NCBI GenBank assembly: GCA_964643885.1
Contig: CAZXUI010000003.1
Span: 62,001-126,000 of the forward strand
DNA from: CAADGL01 sp964643885
GTDB lineage: Bacteria; Planctomycetota; Phycisphaerae; UBA1845; Fen-1342
Length of the DNA stretch: 64,000 nt
Direction: 5' to 3'
The notes beneath the pieces were generated by a model. That model ran no database searches, was not told the origin of the DNA, and saw only the letters and a program-made list of their open reading frames with translations. The translations under genes and the position numbers were made by a program. Below are positions 18,110-26,976 of the stretch, in pieces. The stretch's first letter is position 1, and each line of letters opens with the position of its first letter.

Positions 18110-19303
18110 CTACGGCCGATCCGGATCGATGCACGTCCCGCACGTGTGCGGAATCTCAGATTGCGCGAACTGCCGCGCCCACAACAGCTCCGGCCGCTTC
18201 ATGATCCGCGCGGCCGACAGACCCTTGGCCGCCGCCTCGGAGACGCCCAGCGTCTGCTCCAGCAACGTGGGAGAGTCCTCCCAGCCGGTCGGGAATACGC
18301 TCGGGTCCAGCGCCGCACGGGCAAAACCCTGATTGGCGGCCAGGTCCCAGGCCGTCCCGGTCGTATCCATGACGTCCGTCACGTCCTTCGTATGATACAA
18401 GCCAAGCAGGTGTCCCAGCTCGTGGCTGGCCACGTTTGCGATCATCACGCCCATCTCCTCCGGCGACAACAGCATCGTCTGATAAACCGCGAAGCTCTGG
18501 ATGAAGATGATCGCATTCTGGCTGAGCGTCGCGTTGTAGTTGTCCACTTCATCCGCCAGGCCCAGCAGCGACGAGTCGTAACTGCCGAAGTGCAGCACGG
18601 TTACGCTCCCGGCCGGCTGCGGACCCTCGTCTGAGGTCCGGATTTCGATATTGTAATCCTGGTAGTCCTCGCGGACGGCCCGCACGATCGCATCCTTGAT
18701 CGCCTGCGTCTGGCCGACGTAGGACTCGCCCAGGACGGCCGCGTCGAAGGCCGAGAAGCTCAGGTTGTCGCGGCGATGGACGCGGACGTCCGCGGCAGAG
18801 CCGAAGTTCAGCCAGACGACCTGCGGCCGGGGCGCGGGGGCGCCGACGGCGCGGCGCACGGCCACGTCGAGCGAGAATCCGCCGGCGACGCCGGAGGTGC
18901 TGAGCATCACGCCCAGCCGCGTGCGGGAAGTGGACTCGCGCATGACGTGTCGCAGCGGCTGGCCGAGCGACACGTATTCGCGCATCAGCAGATTGTCGTT
19001 CGCGTCGAGCAGGACGGCGATCAGGTCGCCGCGGGCGCCGAAGGGGACGGAGATCGTCCACTCGTCGCCCGCCTCGGCCGAGCCGAGCTCGAACAGCTTG
19101 TACTCGCCGCGGCCGACGGAACCACTGACACGGAAACTCTCCGCCCCTCCGGAGGCACCGTTTCCGTCGGCCGCATGATCGTCGGCGGCCGCACCGGCCA
19201 CCGCGAAGTCCGTCACGTCATTTCCGAGAAACACGAAGGGCTCGGCGCAGCCGCAGGCGGCCAGCGCGGCCCAGCAAAGGTGGAGCCAGATTCTCTGTCG
19301 CAT
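18110..19303 (-). CDS. Metzincin-type metalloprotease lipoprotein, copy 1
   Basis: A 397-residue paralogue of the neighbouring gene. It has a lipoprotein-type signal (CWAALAACGC), a beta-rich segment with a pre-peptidase look (SVGRGEYKLFELG), the zinc motif HELGHLLGLYHT and the Met-turn VMDTT. Between the shared blocks (VVWLNFG versus VFLNWAG, AIKDAIVRAV versus VIKDRVQAIV) the two proteins diverge strongly, which points to an old tandem duplication. The C-terminus carries an extra CGTC motif not found in copy 2. Confidence 0.8.
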   Translation of the reverse strand: MRQRIWLHLCWAALAACGCAEPFVFLGNDVTDFAVAGAAADDHAADGNGASGGAESFRVSGSVGRGEYKLFELGSAEAGDEWTISVPFGARGDLIAVLLDANDNLLMREYVSLGQPLRHVMRESTSRTRLGVMLSTSGVAGGFSLDVAVRRAVGAPAPRPQVVWLNFGSAADVRVHRRDNLSFSAFDAAVLGESYVGQTQAIKDAIVRAVREDYQDYNIEIRTSDEGPQPAGSVTVLHFGSYDSSLLGLADEVDNYNATLSQNAIIFIQSFAVYQTMLLSPEEMGVMIANVASHELGHLLGLYHTKDVTDVMDTTGTAWDLAANQGFARAALDPSVFPTGWEDSPTLLEQTLGVSEAAAKGLSAARIMKRPELLWARQFAQSEIPHTCGTCIDPDRP

Positions 19304-19720
19304 TCCCCCACTCCGCCTGCGAAGCTGTCGCGAAGGCAGGGGAAGTGTTCAAAGCGGCTGAGCTGGGGAGCAAGGCGATTTTCCGCGCGGCTCCGTGCAG
19401 GGTAGTGCGGAGATTCTCTCTGCACACTCTGGCACGGCTGGTGCGCGAAGGTCGTCGGCGCACGATCCGCGCGGGTGGGCGGTGCCGGCGGCGGGCGCGT
19501 CGCGTGCGCCGCGCTCCGGCAGGCTGCTTCCTACGATTCCTATAAACTGCCGGTCCAGGGCTGGGCGGATTTCCGATAACCGGCGGCGATGATCGAGACC
19601 GCGCTCGATTTCCCCGGGGCAAGCGGAGCGATTCTGATGTTCGCTGTGCTGCTGACCGATGAGACGCGTATGCCGGAACATGCTGGCCGGCATCGCCGCC
19701 CAAGGGGTCGGAGAGCAGCT
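19304..19720. other. Divergent intergenic region (417 bases)
   Basis: It separates the metzincin gene (minus) from the PilZ gene (plus). Open frames here are short and unlike known proteins. A TATAAA at 19541-19546 could be a plus-strand -10 box, without a clear -35. An in-frame ATG at 19589 would lengthen the PilZ protein by 44 residues, but that extension is unlike the family. Confidence 0.35.
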
Positions 19721-20107
19721 ATGGATGCGGACAAGATCGTTCAGATTTCACCCGACGCGGTCCGAGAACTGCTCCACTCCCGCTCCGTCGCGATGCAGGG
19801 CACGGCCGTCGCCGGCCGCCGCCGCGAAGAGCGCTGGCCTTTCCCGGGAACGGTCGAGATCTGGCTGCCCGACGAGTGCTACGGTGAGCGGCACATCCTC
19901 GCCACGCTGCACAACCTGAGCGAAGGCGGCCTGGCGATGCGGACGCGCCGTCCGGTGCCGACCGAGACGCGGCTGGCTCTCGCCATCCACCAGCCGGAGA
20001 TGAGCTGCTACGGCCACGGGATCGTCCGCCACTGCACACGGGCGGCGATCGGCTATCTGGTCGGCGTCGAGTTCATCTTCTCCGCGCCCGGCGACGAAGA
20101 GCACTGA
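19721..20107 (+). CDS. PilZ domain protein
   Basis: A 128-residue stand-alone PilZ protein, a likely cyclic-di-GMP receptor. The family motifs are present: a basic box (RRREERWPF) and NLSEGGLAMRTRRPVP, matching the (D/N)xSxxG motif, followed by beta strands (GIVRHCTRAAIGYLVGVEF). The ATG at 19721 has GGAGAG eight bases upstream; the longer frame from 19589 adds a stretch with no family resemblance. The gene stands alone between the metzincin pair and the M16 peptidase. Confidence 0.78.
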   Translation: MDADKIVQISPDAVRELLHSRSVAMQGTAVAGRRREERWPFPGTVEIWLPDECYGERHILATLHNLSEGGLAMRTRRPVPTETRLALAIHQPEMSCYGHGIVRHCTRAAIGYLVGVEFIFSAPGDEEH

Positions 20108-20167
20108 GAATCGCCGCCGCGGACCGCGGGTTTTCGCCGCCGCAGCCGGCGGATACACTCCCACGCC

Positions 20168-21412
20168 ATGAAATCGACCTTCGTTGAGCATCATCTGCCC
20201 AGCGGTCTGCGTGTCGTTTGTGAGGTTCTGCCGCGCGTCCGCTCGACGGCGCTCGGCTTTTTCATCCGCACCGGATCGCGCCACGAGGCCCGGCACGAGC
20301 ACGGCGTCAGTCATTTTCTCGAGCACATGTGCTTCAAGGGCACGCCGCGGCGCGACTGGCAGCAGATCAACGTGCGCTTCGACGAGCTCGGCAGCCTCTA
20401 CAACGCCTTCACCGGCAAGGAGCACACGGTCTATTACGGCTGGGTTCCGGCCGGCAGTGCCGAGCCGCAGCTCGAGCTGCTGGCGGACATGATGCGGCCG
20501 AGCCTGCCGCCGGACGATTTCGAAACCGAGCGCAAGGTGATCCTGGAGGAGATCGCCATGAGCAACGACGGTTTCGATCATCACGTCTGGAACTTTCTGC
20601 ACGAGACGATCTTTGCGGAACATCCGCTGGCGCACGAGATTCTGGGCGAGAAGGAGTCGATCGCCGGCATGCCGCGCGAGCTGATGCAGGCGTATCATCG
20701 CCGGCGGTATGCGCCGGGTAACGTGACGCTGATCGCGTCGGGTGCGGTCGAGCCGGAGGAAATCTTCGCCGCGGCCGGCCGCTACTGCGGCGCGTGGGAG
20801 GGCAACGGACGCGACCCGCTGCCCGCTCACGCCGTGCCGCCGTTTCCGGGCGGCGTGCGCAAGCTCAAGCTGGATCAGTTCAAGCAGCAGTCGCTGGTGC
20901 TCGTTTATCCGTCGGTGCCGCATGATGATCCGCGGGCCGAGTCGATCGAGGCGTTCGTGTCGCTGTTCGGCGGCCACAATTCTCGCTGCTTCTGGAACAT
21001 TGTTCAGAAGGGCATCTGTTCGCAGGCGGGCGCGGCCTGGCTGTCTTATCAGGATTGCGGCTACATGGTGCTGTTCGCGGACGGCGAGCCGGAGCGTTGC
21101 GAGCAGATGCTGGCCGCTCTGCGGCAGCAGACGCAAGAGGTGATGCGCGACGGCTTTCGCGCGGAGGAAGTGCAGCGGGTCAAGAATCAGCGCCGCATGC
21201 AGCTTGCGCTGGAGGCTGAAAATCCGCGCACGCGGTTGATGCAGCTCATCGACGACATCGAAGTCTACGATGCACTGCGCACGGCCGATGCGCGGCTCGC
21301 GGCCGTCGACGCGGTATCGCAGCGGTCGATCGCCGAATACCTGGCCGCCTGTCCGATCGACGGCGAGGGGCTGCTGCTGTCGTGCGGTCCGCGAGATTGG
21401 CCACCGGTTTGA
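20168..21412 (+). CDS. M16 family zinc peptidase
   Basis: A 414-residue member of the pitrilysin/mitochondrial-processing-peptidase family. The inverted zinc motif H49-F-L-E-H53 is intact, and the third ligand is E127 or E128 in VILEEIAMSNDG. The C-terminal half contains the expected DQFKQQSLVLVYPSVP and inactive-domain fold. No signal peptide is visible, so it may act in the cytoplasm, as do many bacterial M16B peptidases. It ends just before a strong hairpin and faces the S8 protease. Confidence 0.9.
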   Translation: MKSTFVEHHLPSGLRVVCEVLPRVRSTALGFFIRTGSRHEARHEHGVSHFLEHMCFKGTPRRDWQQINVRFDELGSLYNAFTGKEHTVYYGWVPAGSAEPQLELLADMMRPSLPPDDFETERKVILEEIAMSNDGFDHHVWNFLHETIFAEHPLAHEILGEKESIAGMPRELMQAYHRRRYAPGNVTLIASGAVEPEEIFAAAGRYCGAWEGNGRDPLPAHAVPPFPGGVRKLKLDQFKQQSLVLVYPSVPHDDPRAESIEAFVSLFGGHNSRCFWNIVQKGICSQAGAAWLSYQDCGYMVLFADGEPERCEQMLAALRQQTQEVMRDGFRAEEVQRVKNQRRMQLALEAENPRTRLMQLIDDIEVYDALRTADARLAAVDAVSQRSIAEYLAACPIDGEGLLLSCGPRDWPPV

Positions 21413-21439
21413 AGTGCAGAGTTGAGAATAGCGAGTAGC

Positions 21440-21488
21440 GAGTAGCGAGTTCAGAATAGCGAGTGGCGCGGTGCCGAACTCGCTACTC
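21440..21488. terminator. Inverted repeat between convergent peptidase genes
   Basis: GAGTAGCGAGTTC (21440-21452) is perfectly complementary to GAACTCGCTACTC (21476-21488), with a 23-base loop. GCGAGTA units recur on both sides (21431-21449 and the complement at 21490-21502), so alternative pairings are possible. It lies between the M16 stop and the S8 stop and may end both transcripts, but has no T tract. Confidence 0.45.
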
Positions 21489-21530
21489 GTAACTCGCTAC
21501 TCTTCACTCCAGATTCAGGCCTTCGCCCCC

Positions 21531-24500
21531 CTATCCGCCCGCGCAGCCGTAGCTGCTGAGCACCGCGACCAGGTCGTCGAAATCCGTGTCGCCGTCGCCG
21601 TCGACATCGCCCTCCGGTCCGACTCCGTACGCGGCCAGCAGCGTGGTCAGGTCGTCGAAGTCCGTGTCGCCGTCGCCGTCGAGATCGCCCGCACAGCCGC
21701 CGTCGCAGCGGCGGTCGATGACGCGCAGATAGTCGATCGCCGCCTCCGTGACCGAGCCGTTGGGCTGATCCTGGATCATGAAGCGCAGCCGCATGGTCGG
21801 CGTGAGCGGCACGAGATCCGCCGGGCGAAAGGACAATTCCGTCCAGGTTGCCAGATCGATCGATTCGACCGGCTCCCAGGTCGCGCCGTCGTCGGCCGAA
21901 ATGTGGATGTTGAGGTTGTCCGCGCCGTTCGTCGCATTTGTTGACATCCAGCGGGCGTACGAAATCGTCGGATCGACAAGCCCCGCGAGGCTGAACTGCG
22001 ACGAGGTGAGGATCGTCGGGCCGCCATCGACGTCCTCGTTGGCCGTGTTGCCCGTCAGCCAGCAGCGGCCGGAGCCGTCGAAGTCTCCGGGCGGCTCGGC
22101 CGTGCGTGTCGGCGGAATCGGAATCGCCCGCACCCAGGCGCCGGTCGTCAGCGACTGGTTGGTGACGGTCCAGCCCGAATCCGTCTCGAAGGTGTCCTCC
22201 ACGAGGACCTCGAGCGTGCCGACGGAGAAGGCGAAGGATGAATCCGGCGCGCCGGCCGGCAGTGTCACGCTCGAGCCCTGGTCGCCCAAGGCGGAGACGT
22301 AGAACTCCGGCGCGTCACCGCAGGCGAGGGCGGGCAGCGCAGCTTCATAGAACCCGTCTCCGGTCGGCGAGAGCTGGATCGACGAGAATGAATCGCTGCT
22401 GTAGCGCCACCAGAGGAGCTCGCTGCCGGCGACGATCTGTTCCGTTCCGGGCTGGATGCGCACGACCACGGTCGGTGCGGCGCCCGGCGGTTCGAGATCG
22501 GCCGGCCGCTCGATCAGGGCGATCGTCAGCGGCGGCGGGATCAGCGCTCCGCCGCGGACGACGAGGGCGTAGTCCGCGTCGGTTTCCGGTGTCTCGACAT
22601 GGCTGTCTTCGACGATTTCGGCTCCGAGCACCTCGATCTGCCACGTGCCGGCCGCGGGCGCGGGGATGAAGACGTTTTCGACGGTGTCCTTGGTGTTAGC
22701 GGCGCCGCCGGGCACGGAGACGTTGCCGCTGGTCAGGCCGTTGTTGCCCCAGTACGTGACGCCGGTCGGCGATGTTACGCGGAGCGAAAGGTCGTTGATG
22801 CGATGCACGGAGGAGGCGGGCGAGCCCATCGGGTCGGCGTAGACCAGCGTGACGGCCAGCTCCGGCTCGGTGCCGGTCAGCGAGACGGTGTATTGGTTGA
22901 CATCGAGCGGCGCGAGCAGGTCCGTCTCGTTGACGACGAAGATCGCGTCGCGCTCGTCGTAAAGACGGCCCAGGTCGGCCATGCCCCAGCCCTGCTTGTA
23001 GCGCGAGAGATCGTCGCCCGGTGCGGAGAAGTCGTAGCGATAGGCGGCGTTGATCATGAGCGCTTTGGCGGTCGTCATGTGCGGGCGGCTGTCGAAGACC
23101 GTCGCCTCACCGCCGAAGCCCGCGAAGACGCCCGCGTGCCACATCTGGCACAGCAGTCCGAAGTGGCCTGCGGTGATCGGCGTGGCCGCGCTCGTGCCGC
23201 CGAAGCTGGTCGTATAGGCCGTATCGCTGGCGCTGGAGGTGCAGGTGACCGCGTCGTAGAAATGCGCCAGGTCGGGCTTGATGCGGCCGTCCGATGCGGG
23301 GCCGATGCTCGCCCCGCCGCCCCAGGAGTCATCGAAGCGGCTGAGCGTGTTGTTATGGCGGATGCCGCCGACGGACACGATGTTTTTGGCCCAGGCCTGC
23401 GGGCGCGAGCTCTGCGTGCCCAGGTTGCTCTGCGATTGGCAGACGAGAATGTCGTAGAGGAAGAGGATGTCATCCATCTCGGCCGAGATGGTCGTGTAGG
23501 AGGTCGTCTGGGTGCTGCCCCAACTATTGCTCTGGAACACCGCGCGATAGGGGCCGTTGGGGTCCACGAGCTCCTGCGTGTGGATGTAGCGGTTCGAGAG
23601 CGTGCTGTAGGCGGCGAAGATGCCCTGCTCGCGATCGGGCAGCATGCCCGTGCCGGCGGCGTTCGAGGCGCCGTTTCCGAAGACACAGCCGTACGTGTTC
23701 GTGCCGTGGCCGGTGTTCGTCGTGTTCGGTCCGTGCAGCAGCGGGGCGGGGCTGGCGAAGCCGGCGTGCGTGATCCGCAGTCCGCCATCCATCACCTCGC
23801 CGCGGACGCCCTGTCCCGTGAAGCCGGCCGACGAGAGGATCGGCACGGCCCCGCCGATCTGGCGGGCGAGGTCCATGTCCTCTTCGGGCGGGCTCCAGCG
23901 GTCGACGAAGTGCACCTCGTCCATGTGAACGAGGGCGAGCAGTTGCGGGCCGGTGAGTGTCGCCTCGATGCGAAAGCCCTGCGGGATTCTCGTGTGAACG
24001 ATCGCGCCGAGAGCGGTCAGGCGGTTCGCGACGGCGTCCTGCGCGAGCGGGCCGCGCTCGTGCATCATGATCGAGTAGCGCCGCGCGGGCATCGCCGCGG
24101 CGTCATCCAGCAGCTCGTCGAGCAGCGCCTCCTCCAGCTTGTACGCCGGCTGATAGGGTCCGACCCAGCGCACCACCGGCAGCCCGGCCACGACGGCGGC
24201 CGCGTCGGCCGACATGCGGACGATGTGGGAGTTGTAGGGCATGAAACCGAGCACCGTGCCGCCGGCGGCGCGCACGGCGTCGCGATAGGGCTCCAGCGGC
24301 GGCGTGATGAACTGGACGAGATAAACCTGGGTCGTCGGGCCGGCGGCGAGCAGCGGTGCAACGGCCGGCGGGCCGGCGAGCGGGTCGAAACGGGCGTAGC
24401 GAAGCTCGATTTCGTGGCGGTTGGCGGCCGTGAAGCTGAACGGGCCGCCATGCGTCGCGACCGCGTACCATTGCGACCGCAGGCCCGTGTCGTCGATCTC

Positions 24501-24740
24501 GCTCCAGAGCGCAAGCTCAATGTTCATCGCGGGTTGCGCGATGAACTGGAAGCCGTCGAGGGAGCGGTGAGTCGCGTGAATCGCTCGCCCGTCCGGTGCG
24601 ATCAGCCGCGTTTGGCCGTCGTGCAATTGGACCTTCGGGTGGGGCGATTGTGCGGCGGCCGATGTGAGCGTGATGAGTGAGACGAGGAGGAGTGCGAGTG
24701 CGCGGTCTGATCGGCCCGGACGGGTTGCGCCGTGAAGCAT
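21531..24740 (-). CDS. Secreted S8 (subtilisin-like) protease with dockerin-like tail
   Basis: A 1069-residue exported serine protease. Residues 1-30 are a signal peptide. The catalytic triad is visible: Asp318 in GEVMDGGLRITH, His345 in NTGHGTNTYG and Ser517 in GGTSAATPITAG; the oxyanion-hole Asn is probably in QSQSNLGTQS. A beta-sandwich region resembling P/proprotein-type domains follows, then a jelly-roll segment and, at the C-terminus, two GDxDGDGDTDFDDL calcium-binding repeats (about residues 1019-1066). In Planctomycetota such repeats are common on secreted proteins without cellulosomes. Its substrate is unknown. Confidence 0.88.
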   Translation of the reverse strand: MLHGATRPGRSDRALALLLVSLITLTSAAAQSPHPKVQLHDGQTRLIAPDGRAIHATHRSLDGFQFIAQPAMNIELALWSEIDDTGLRSQWYAVATHGGPFSFTAANRHEIELRYARFDPLAGPPAVAPLLAAGPTTQVYLVQFITPPLEPYRDAVRAAGGTVLGFMPYNSHIVRMSADAAAVVAGLPVVRWVGPYQPAYKLEEALLDELLDDAAAMPARRYSIMMHERGPLAQDAVANRLTALGAIVHTRIPQGFRIEATLTGPQLLALVHMDEVHFVDRWSPPEEDMDLARQIGGAVPILSSAGFTGQGVRGEVMDGGLRITHAGFASPAPLLHGPNTTNTGHGTNTYGCVFGNGASNAAGTGMLPDREQGIFAAYSTLSNRYIHTQELVDPNGPYRAVFQSNSWGSTQTTSYTTISAEMDDILFLYDILVCQSQSNLGTQSSRPQAWAKNIVSVGGIRHNNTLSRFDDSWGGGASIGPASDGRIKPDLAHFYDAVTCTSSASDTAYTTSFGGTSAATPITAGHFGLLCQMWHAGVFAGFGGEATVFDSRPHMTTAKALMINAAYRYDFSAPGDDLSRYKQGWGMADLGRLYDERDAIFVVNETDLLAPLDVNQYTVSLTGTEPELAVTLVYADPMGSPASSVHRINDLSLRVTSPTGVTYWGNNGLTSGNVSVPGGAANTKDTVENVFIPAPAAGTWQIEVLGAEIVEDSHVETPETDADYALVVRGGALIPPPLTIALIERPADLEPPGAAPTVVVRIQPGTEQIVAGSELLWWRYSSDSFSSIQLSPTGDGFYEAALPALACGDAPEFYVSALGDQGSSVTLPAGAPDSSFAFSVGTLEVLVEDTFETDSGWTVTNQSLTTGAWVRAIPIPPTRTAEPPGDFDGSGRCWLTGNTANEDVDGGPTILTSSQFSLAGLVDPTISYARWMSTNATNGADNLNIHISADDGATWEPVESIDLATWTELSFRPADLVPLTPTMRLRFMIQDQPNGSVTEAAIDYLRVIDRRCDGGCAGDLDGDGDTDFDDLTTLLAAYGVGPEGDVDGDGDTDFDDLVAVLSSYGCAGG
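21570..21689 (-). repeat. Two dockerin-like coding repeats
   Basis: Two 42-base segments (21570-21611 and 21648-21689) differ at only two positions and are spaced 78 bases apart. They encode the duplicated calcium-binding loops GDxDGDGDTDFDDL at the end of the S8 protease. Confidence 0.85.
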
Positions 24741-24990
24741 GCCGTGGTCCCTTTTGCCATGGTTGCGGCCCGGCCGCGTCCCCGCACGAAGCTCTCAACC
24801 TCTTGTCGATCGGACACTTACAGCAATGCGAGAGCGCGACTCGGTGGCTGGCGCCGGCGGGGCCGCCGGGCGCCGAGATGCGATAATAGCCGATTTGCGC
24901 GCGGTTCCGAACGCCATTTCGTGTAGTTTTCGCGGCCGGCGGGCGTATAAGATACCAGCGGACGATTCACGGCCCGACGGAGGATGGTGC

Positions 24991-26025
24991 ATGAATCGGC
25001 GTTTGATCCAATCCCTGGTCCTCTGGTCTCCCTGTCTTCTCGTCCCGTTTCATCCGCTGATCGCGGCGGGGCAGGACGCGCCGCCGGCTCGACCGGCGGT
25101 GTATCAGGAGCGCTCCTCCGCACCTGAGCCGGACGCGACGCAGAGTCGCCCGACCGATCCGGAAGCGGACGAGGCGGAGGAACTGCACCCCAACGAGCGC
25201 TGGCCGAACCAGGCCCGGCCGCCCTGGACGGGGCCGAGCATCGAGGATCCGACGCGGCCGGGGTGGGAGGAGCGTTATCGCGGTCCGCGTTTTCTGCCGG
25301 ACCTGCGCTACGACCATCGGGCCGAAATCGCGCGGCTGTATGACCGCGGGTACTACGGGTACGCCCGTCACGGATATCACCCCTACGGCCCGTCGCGCGT
25401 CTACGCGCCGGTCGATTTCTACGCGGCGCTGGACGAGGCGTATGTGCTCGGCCGCGTTCACGAGCGCGACTACCAGCAGCATCGCTTCAACGTGGAGGAC
25501 ATGAATCGCCGCAAGCAGCGGATTCTGAGCAATCACGAGAAGGCGCTGAACCTGGGAGTCACGCGGCTGCGGGACGGTGACTATGCCCGGGCGATCGTCG
25601 CGTTGACGCTGGCGACGGAGCTGGACCAGGGCGACCCGGCCAGCCGGATTCATCTGGCCCAGGCCCGCATGGCACAGGGGCACTACGAGGAAGCCGGCCA
25701 GCTCATCCGGCGGGCGCTTCAGCTACAGCCGAAGCTGACCTATGCCGATCTGCACCTGGAGCGGTACTACCCGACGGAGGCGACGTTCGCGGCCGTTGCC
25801 GAGCGGCTGAGCGAGGCGCGGCGGGCCGGCCGGCTGCGGGTGGACGGGCTCTTTCTGGCGGGGTATGTGGCCTATCAACAGGGCGAGTTCGACGAGGCGC
25901 ATGAGTCGTTTACGGAGGTCGCGCGGCGTGTCCGCGACGATGACGCGACCGCGGCGTTTCTGAAGATCACCCGGCCGGCGAGCGCGGGGAGTGCTGCGGC
26001 GCCGGGGCGGTCTGGGGACCGGTAA
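24991..26025 (+). CDS. Secreted TPR-repeat protein
   Basis: A 344-residue exported protein. A signal peptide (about residues 1-26) is followed by a proline- and acid-rich stretch, a Tyr/Gly/His-rich segment (YDRGYYGYARHGYHPYG) and TPR-like helical repeats (GVTRLRDGDYARAIVALTLA, RIHLAQARMAQGHYEEA, AGYVAYQQGEFDEAHESF). The ATG at 24991 has GGAGG seven bases upstream. TPRs suggest a scaffold role; no enzymatic motif is seen. The gene is divergent from the S8 protease and precedes the tRNA. Confidence 0.72.
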   Translation: MNRRLIQSLVLWSPCLLVPFHPLIAAGQDAPPARPAVYQERSSAPEPDATQSRPTDPEADEAEELHPNERWPNQARPPWTGPSIEDPTRPGWEERYRGPRFLPDLRYDHRAEIARLYDRGYYGYARHGYHPYGPSRVYAPVDFYAALDEAYVLGRVHERDYQQHRFNVEDMNRRKQRILSNHEKALNLGVTRLRDGDYARAIVALTLATELDQGDPASRIHLAQARMAQGHYEEAGQLIRRALQLQPKLTYADLHLERYYPTEATFAAVAERLSEARRAGRLRVDGLFLAGYVAYQQGEFDEAHESFTEVARRVRDDDATAAFLKITRPASAGSAAAPGRSGDR

Positions 26026-26140
26026 TCCGGAGCTCGAACGCCCGGCCCAAGCCGCGCGGGCTCGCGGGTGATCGTGCGACGGGGAGGACTCGGACGGCGG
26101 ATCGCTGCGGAGCGGGTCCCGGCGTCAGGCGGAGGGGGGC

Positions 26141-26167
26141 TTGCAAAGCCGGCGGGCGTGGTATAAT
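26141..26167 (+). promoter_or_regulatory. Promoter of tRNA-Gly
   Basis: TTGCAA (26141-26146) and a perfect TATAAT (26162-26167) precede the tRNA. The spacer is 15 bases, shorter than ideal, but the perfect -10 and the position about 27 bases upstream of the mature tRNA support it. Confidence 0.55.
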
Positions 26168-26193
26168 CCCCGGTCCGCTATGGGCGGAGAGCT

Positions 26194-26265
26194 GCGGGTG
26201 TAGCTCAGTGGTAGAGCGTCACGTTGCCAACGTGAATGTCGTGGGTTCAAGTCCCATCACCCGCT
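26194..26265 (+). tRNA. tRNA-Gly (anticodon GCC)
   Basis: A complete cloverleaf: acceptor GCGGGTG pairs with CACCCGC, D-arm GCTC/GAGC, anticodon stem TCACG/CGTGA with loop TTGCCAA (anticodon GCC), and a T-arm with GGTTCAAGTCC. The discriminator base is T and CCA is not encoded. It is a single-gene transcript with its own promoter and a clear terminator downstream. Confidence 0.95.
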
Positions 26266-26281
26266 TTTGAGGATTGCGACG

Positions 26282-26308
26282 AGCCGCGGCGAGGGTCGCG
26301 GCTTTTTT
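26282..26308 (+). terminator. Intrinsic terminator of tRNA-Gly
   Basis: A 7-base-pair stem AGCCGCG/CGCGGCT with an 8-base loop is followed directly by a run of T to 26308. This is the most canonical intrinsic terminator in the window. Confidence 0.8.
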
Positions 26309-26575
26309 CATGCGCAACGGGCGTCCGCGGGGGGAGCGGGCGAGGCCGCGGATCTCGTGCGGTCGGCGGCCGCTCGCAGGCCCGGGCCGTAACCATCGGA
26401 TCAGGCGGGCATCTCAGTCGGCATCGGAGTCGCGAAACAGGAACCTCCCTTCGGGCATTAGCCGGATCGACTCGGTCGCGCGATCACGCGATCACGCAAT
26501 CACGCGATCGCGGGGCGGCTGGCGGATGGGTTTGCATTGCTGCCGTTTGCAGATGCACGCGGGTATGAGCTTTTC
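26309..26575. other. Intergenic region upstream of the redox operon
   Basis: No gene is convincing between the tRNA terminator and the first small membrane gene. It should hold the promoter of the 26576-28827 operon. The only structured element I see is the short tandem repeat at 26478-26512. Confidence 0.35.
26478..26512 (+). repeat. Short tandem repeat, CGATCACG-type units
   Basis: About four imperfect copies of an 8-9-base unit (CGATCACGC) in direct succession, with the last copy inverted so the array ends in a partial palindrome. It lies about 65 bases upstream of the first gene of the redox operon. Confidence 0.6.
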
Positions 26576-26791
26576 ATGATCGAGCTGTTTCTGTTGGCGC
26601 TGGCCGGATACGCGTTCGTGGGCGGGCTGTTCGTCGTCGTGTTCGTCGTGCGCGTGATCGAGCGCGTGGACCCGACCGCACGCGGTGCGTCAGTCGCGTT
26701 TCGCCTGCTCATTCTTCCCGGTGCCGCGGCGCTGTGGCCGCTGCTGGCGTGGCGGTGGCGCCGGGCGGCATCGCCGAACGGTGAATCATGA
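26576..26791 (+). CDS. Small two-helix membrane protein, first gene of redox operon
   Basis: A 71-residue protein: MIELFLLALAGYAFVGGLF begins a first helix (about residues 2-24), and a second follows (about 42-58), then a basic tail. I do not recognise the family, but the layout (outer strand, two helices, positive C-terminal end) is that of a small integral membrane subunit. The stop overlaps the ATG of the next gene by four bases (ATGA), supporting real translation and coupling. An in-frame upstream ATG at 26537 is less likely. Confidence 0.65.
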   Translation: MIELFLLALAGYAFVGGLFVVVFVVRVIERVDPTARGASVAFRLLILPGAAALWPLLAWRWRRAASPNGES

Positions 26792-26976
26792 CGCGGTCGC
26801 AGCGCCGCTGGCACGTCCGCATCTGGCTCGCGCTCGGACCGTTGATCGCCCTCGGTCTGCTGGCGGCGCTGACGCAGCGGCCGCCGAACCCGATTGAGCA
26901 AGGCGGTCCTGTGGCCGTCGCGGGACGCGGCTCGTCGGCTGCGAAGCCATCGACCGGCGCGGAGGGCGGGCCGTGA
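26788..26976 (+). CDS. Small single-helix membrane protein
   Basis: A 62-residue product with a basic N-terminus (MTRSQRRWHVRIW), one hydrophobic helix (about residues 12-29) and a Pro/Gly-rich tail predicted outside. No family is recognised. It overlaps the gene before it by four bases (ATGA) and the gene after it by four bases (GTGA), so it appears to be a real, coupled gene. A role as an accessory subunit of the next-encoded heme-Rieske protein is inferred from position only. Confidence 0.6.
   Translation: MTRSQRRWHVRIWLALGPLIALGLLAALTQRPPNPIEQGGPVAVAGRGSSAAKPSTGAEGGP

Noticed and set aside
22599..24680. 693-residue plus-strand frame opposite the S8 protease
   Set aside because: Arg/Ala/Val/Glu-rich without family features; the protease on the other strand has a signal peptide and complete catalytic triad.
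26478..26512. CRISPR-like repeat array
   Set aside because: Units are only 8-9 bases with no spacers; it is a simple tandem repeat.
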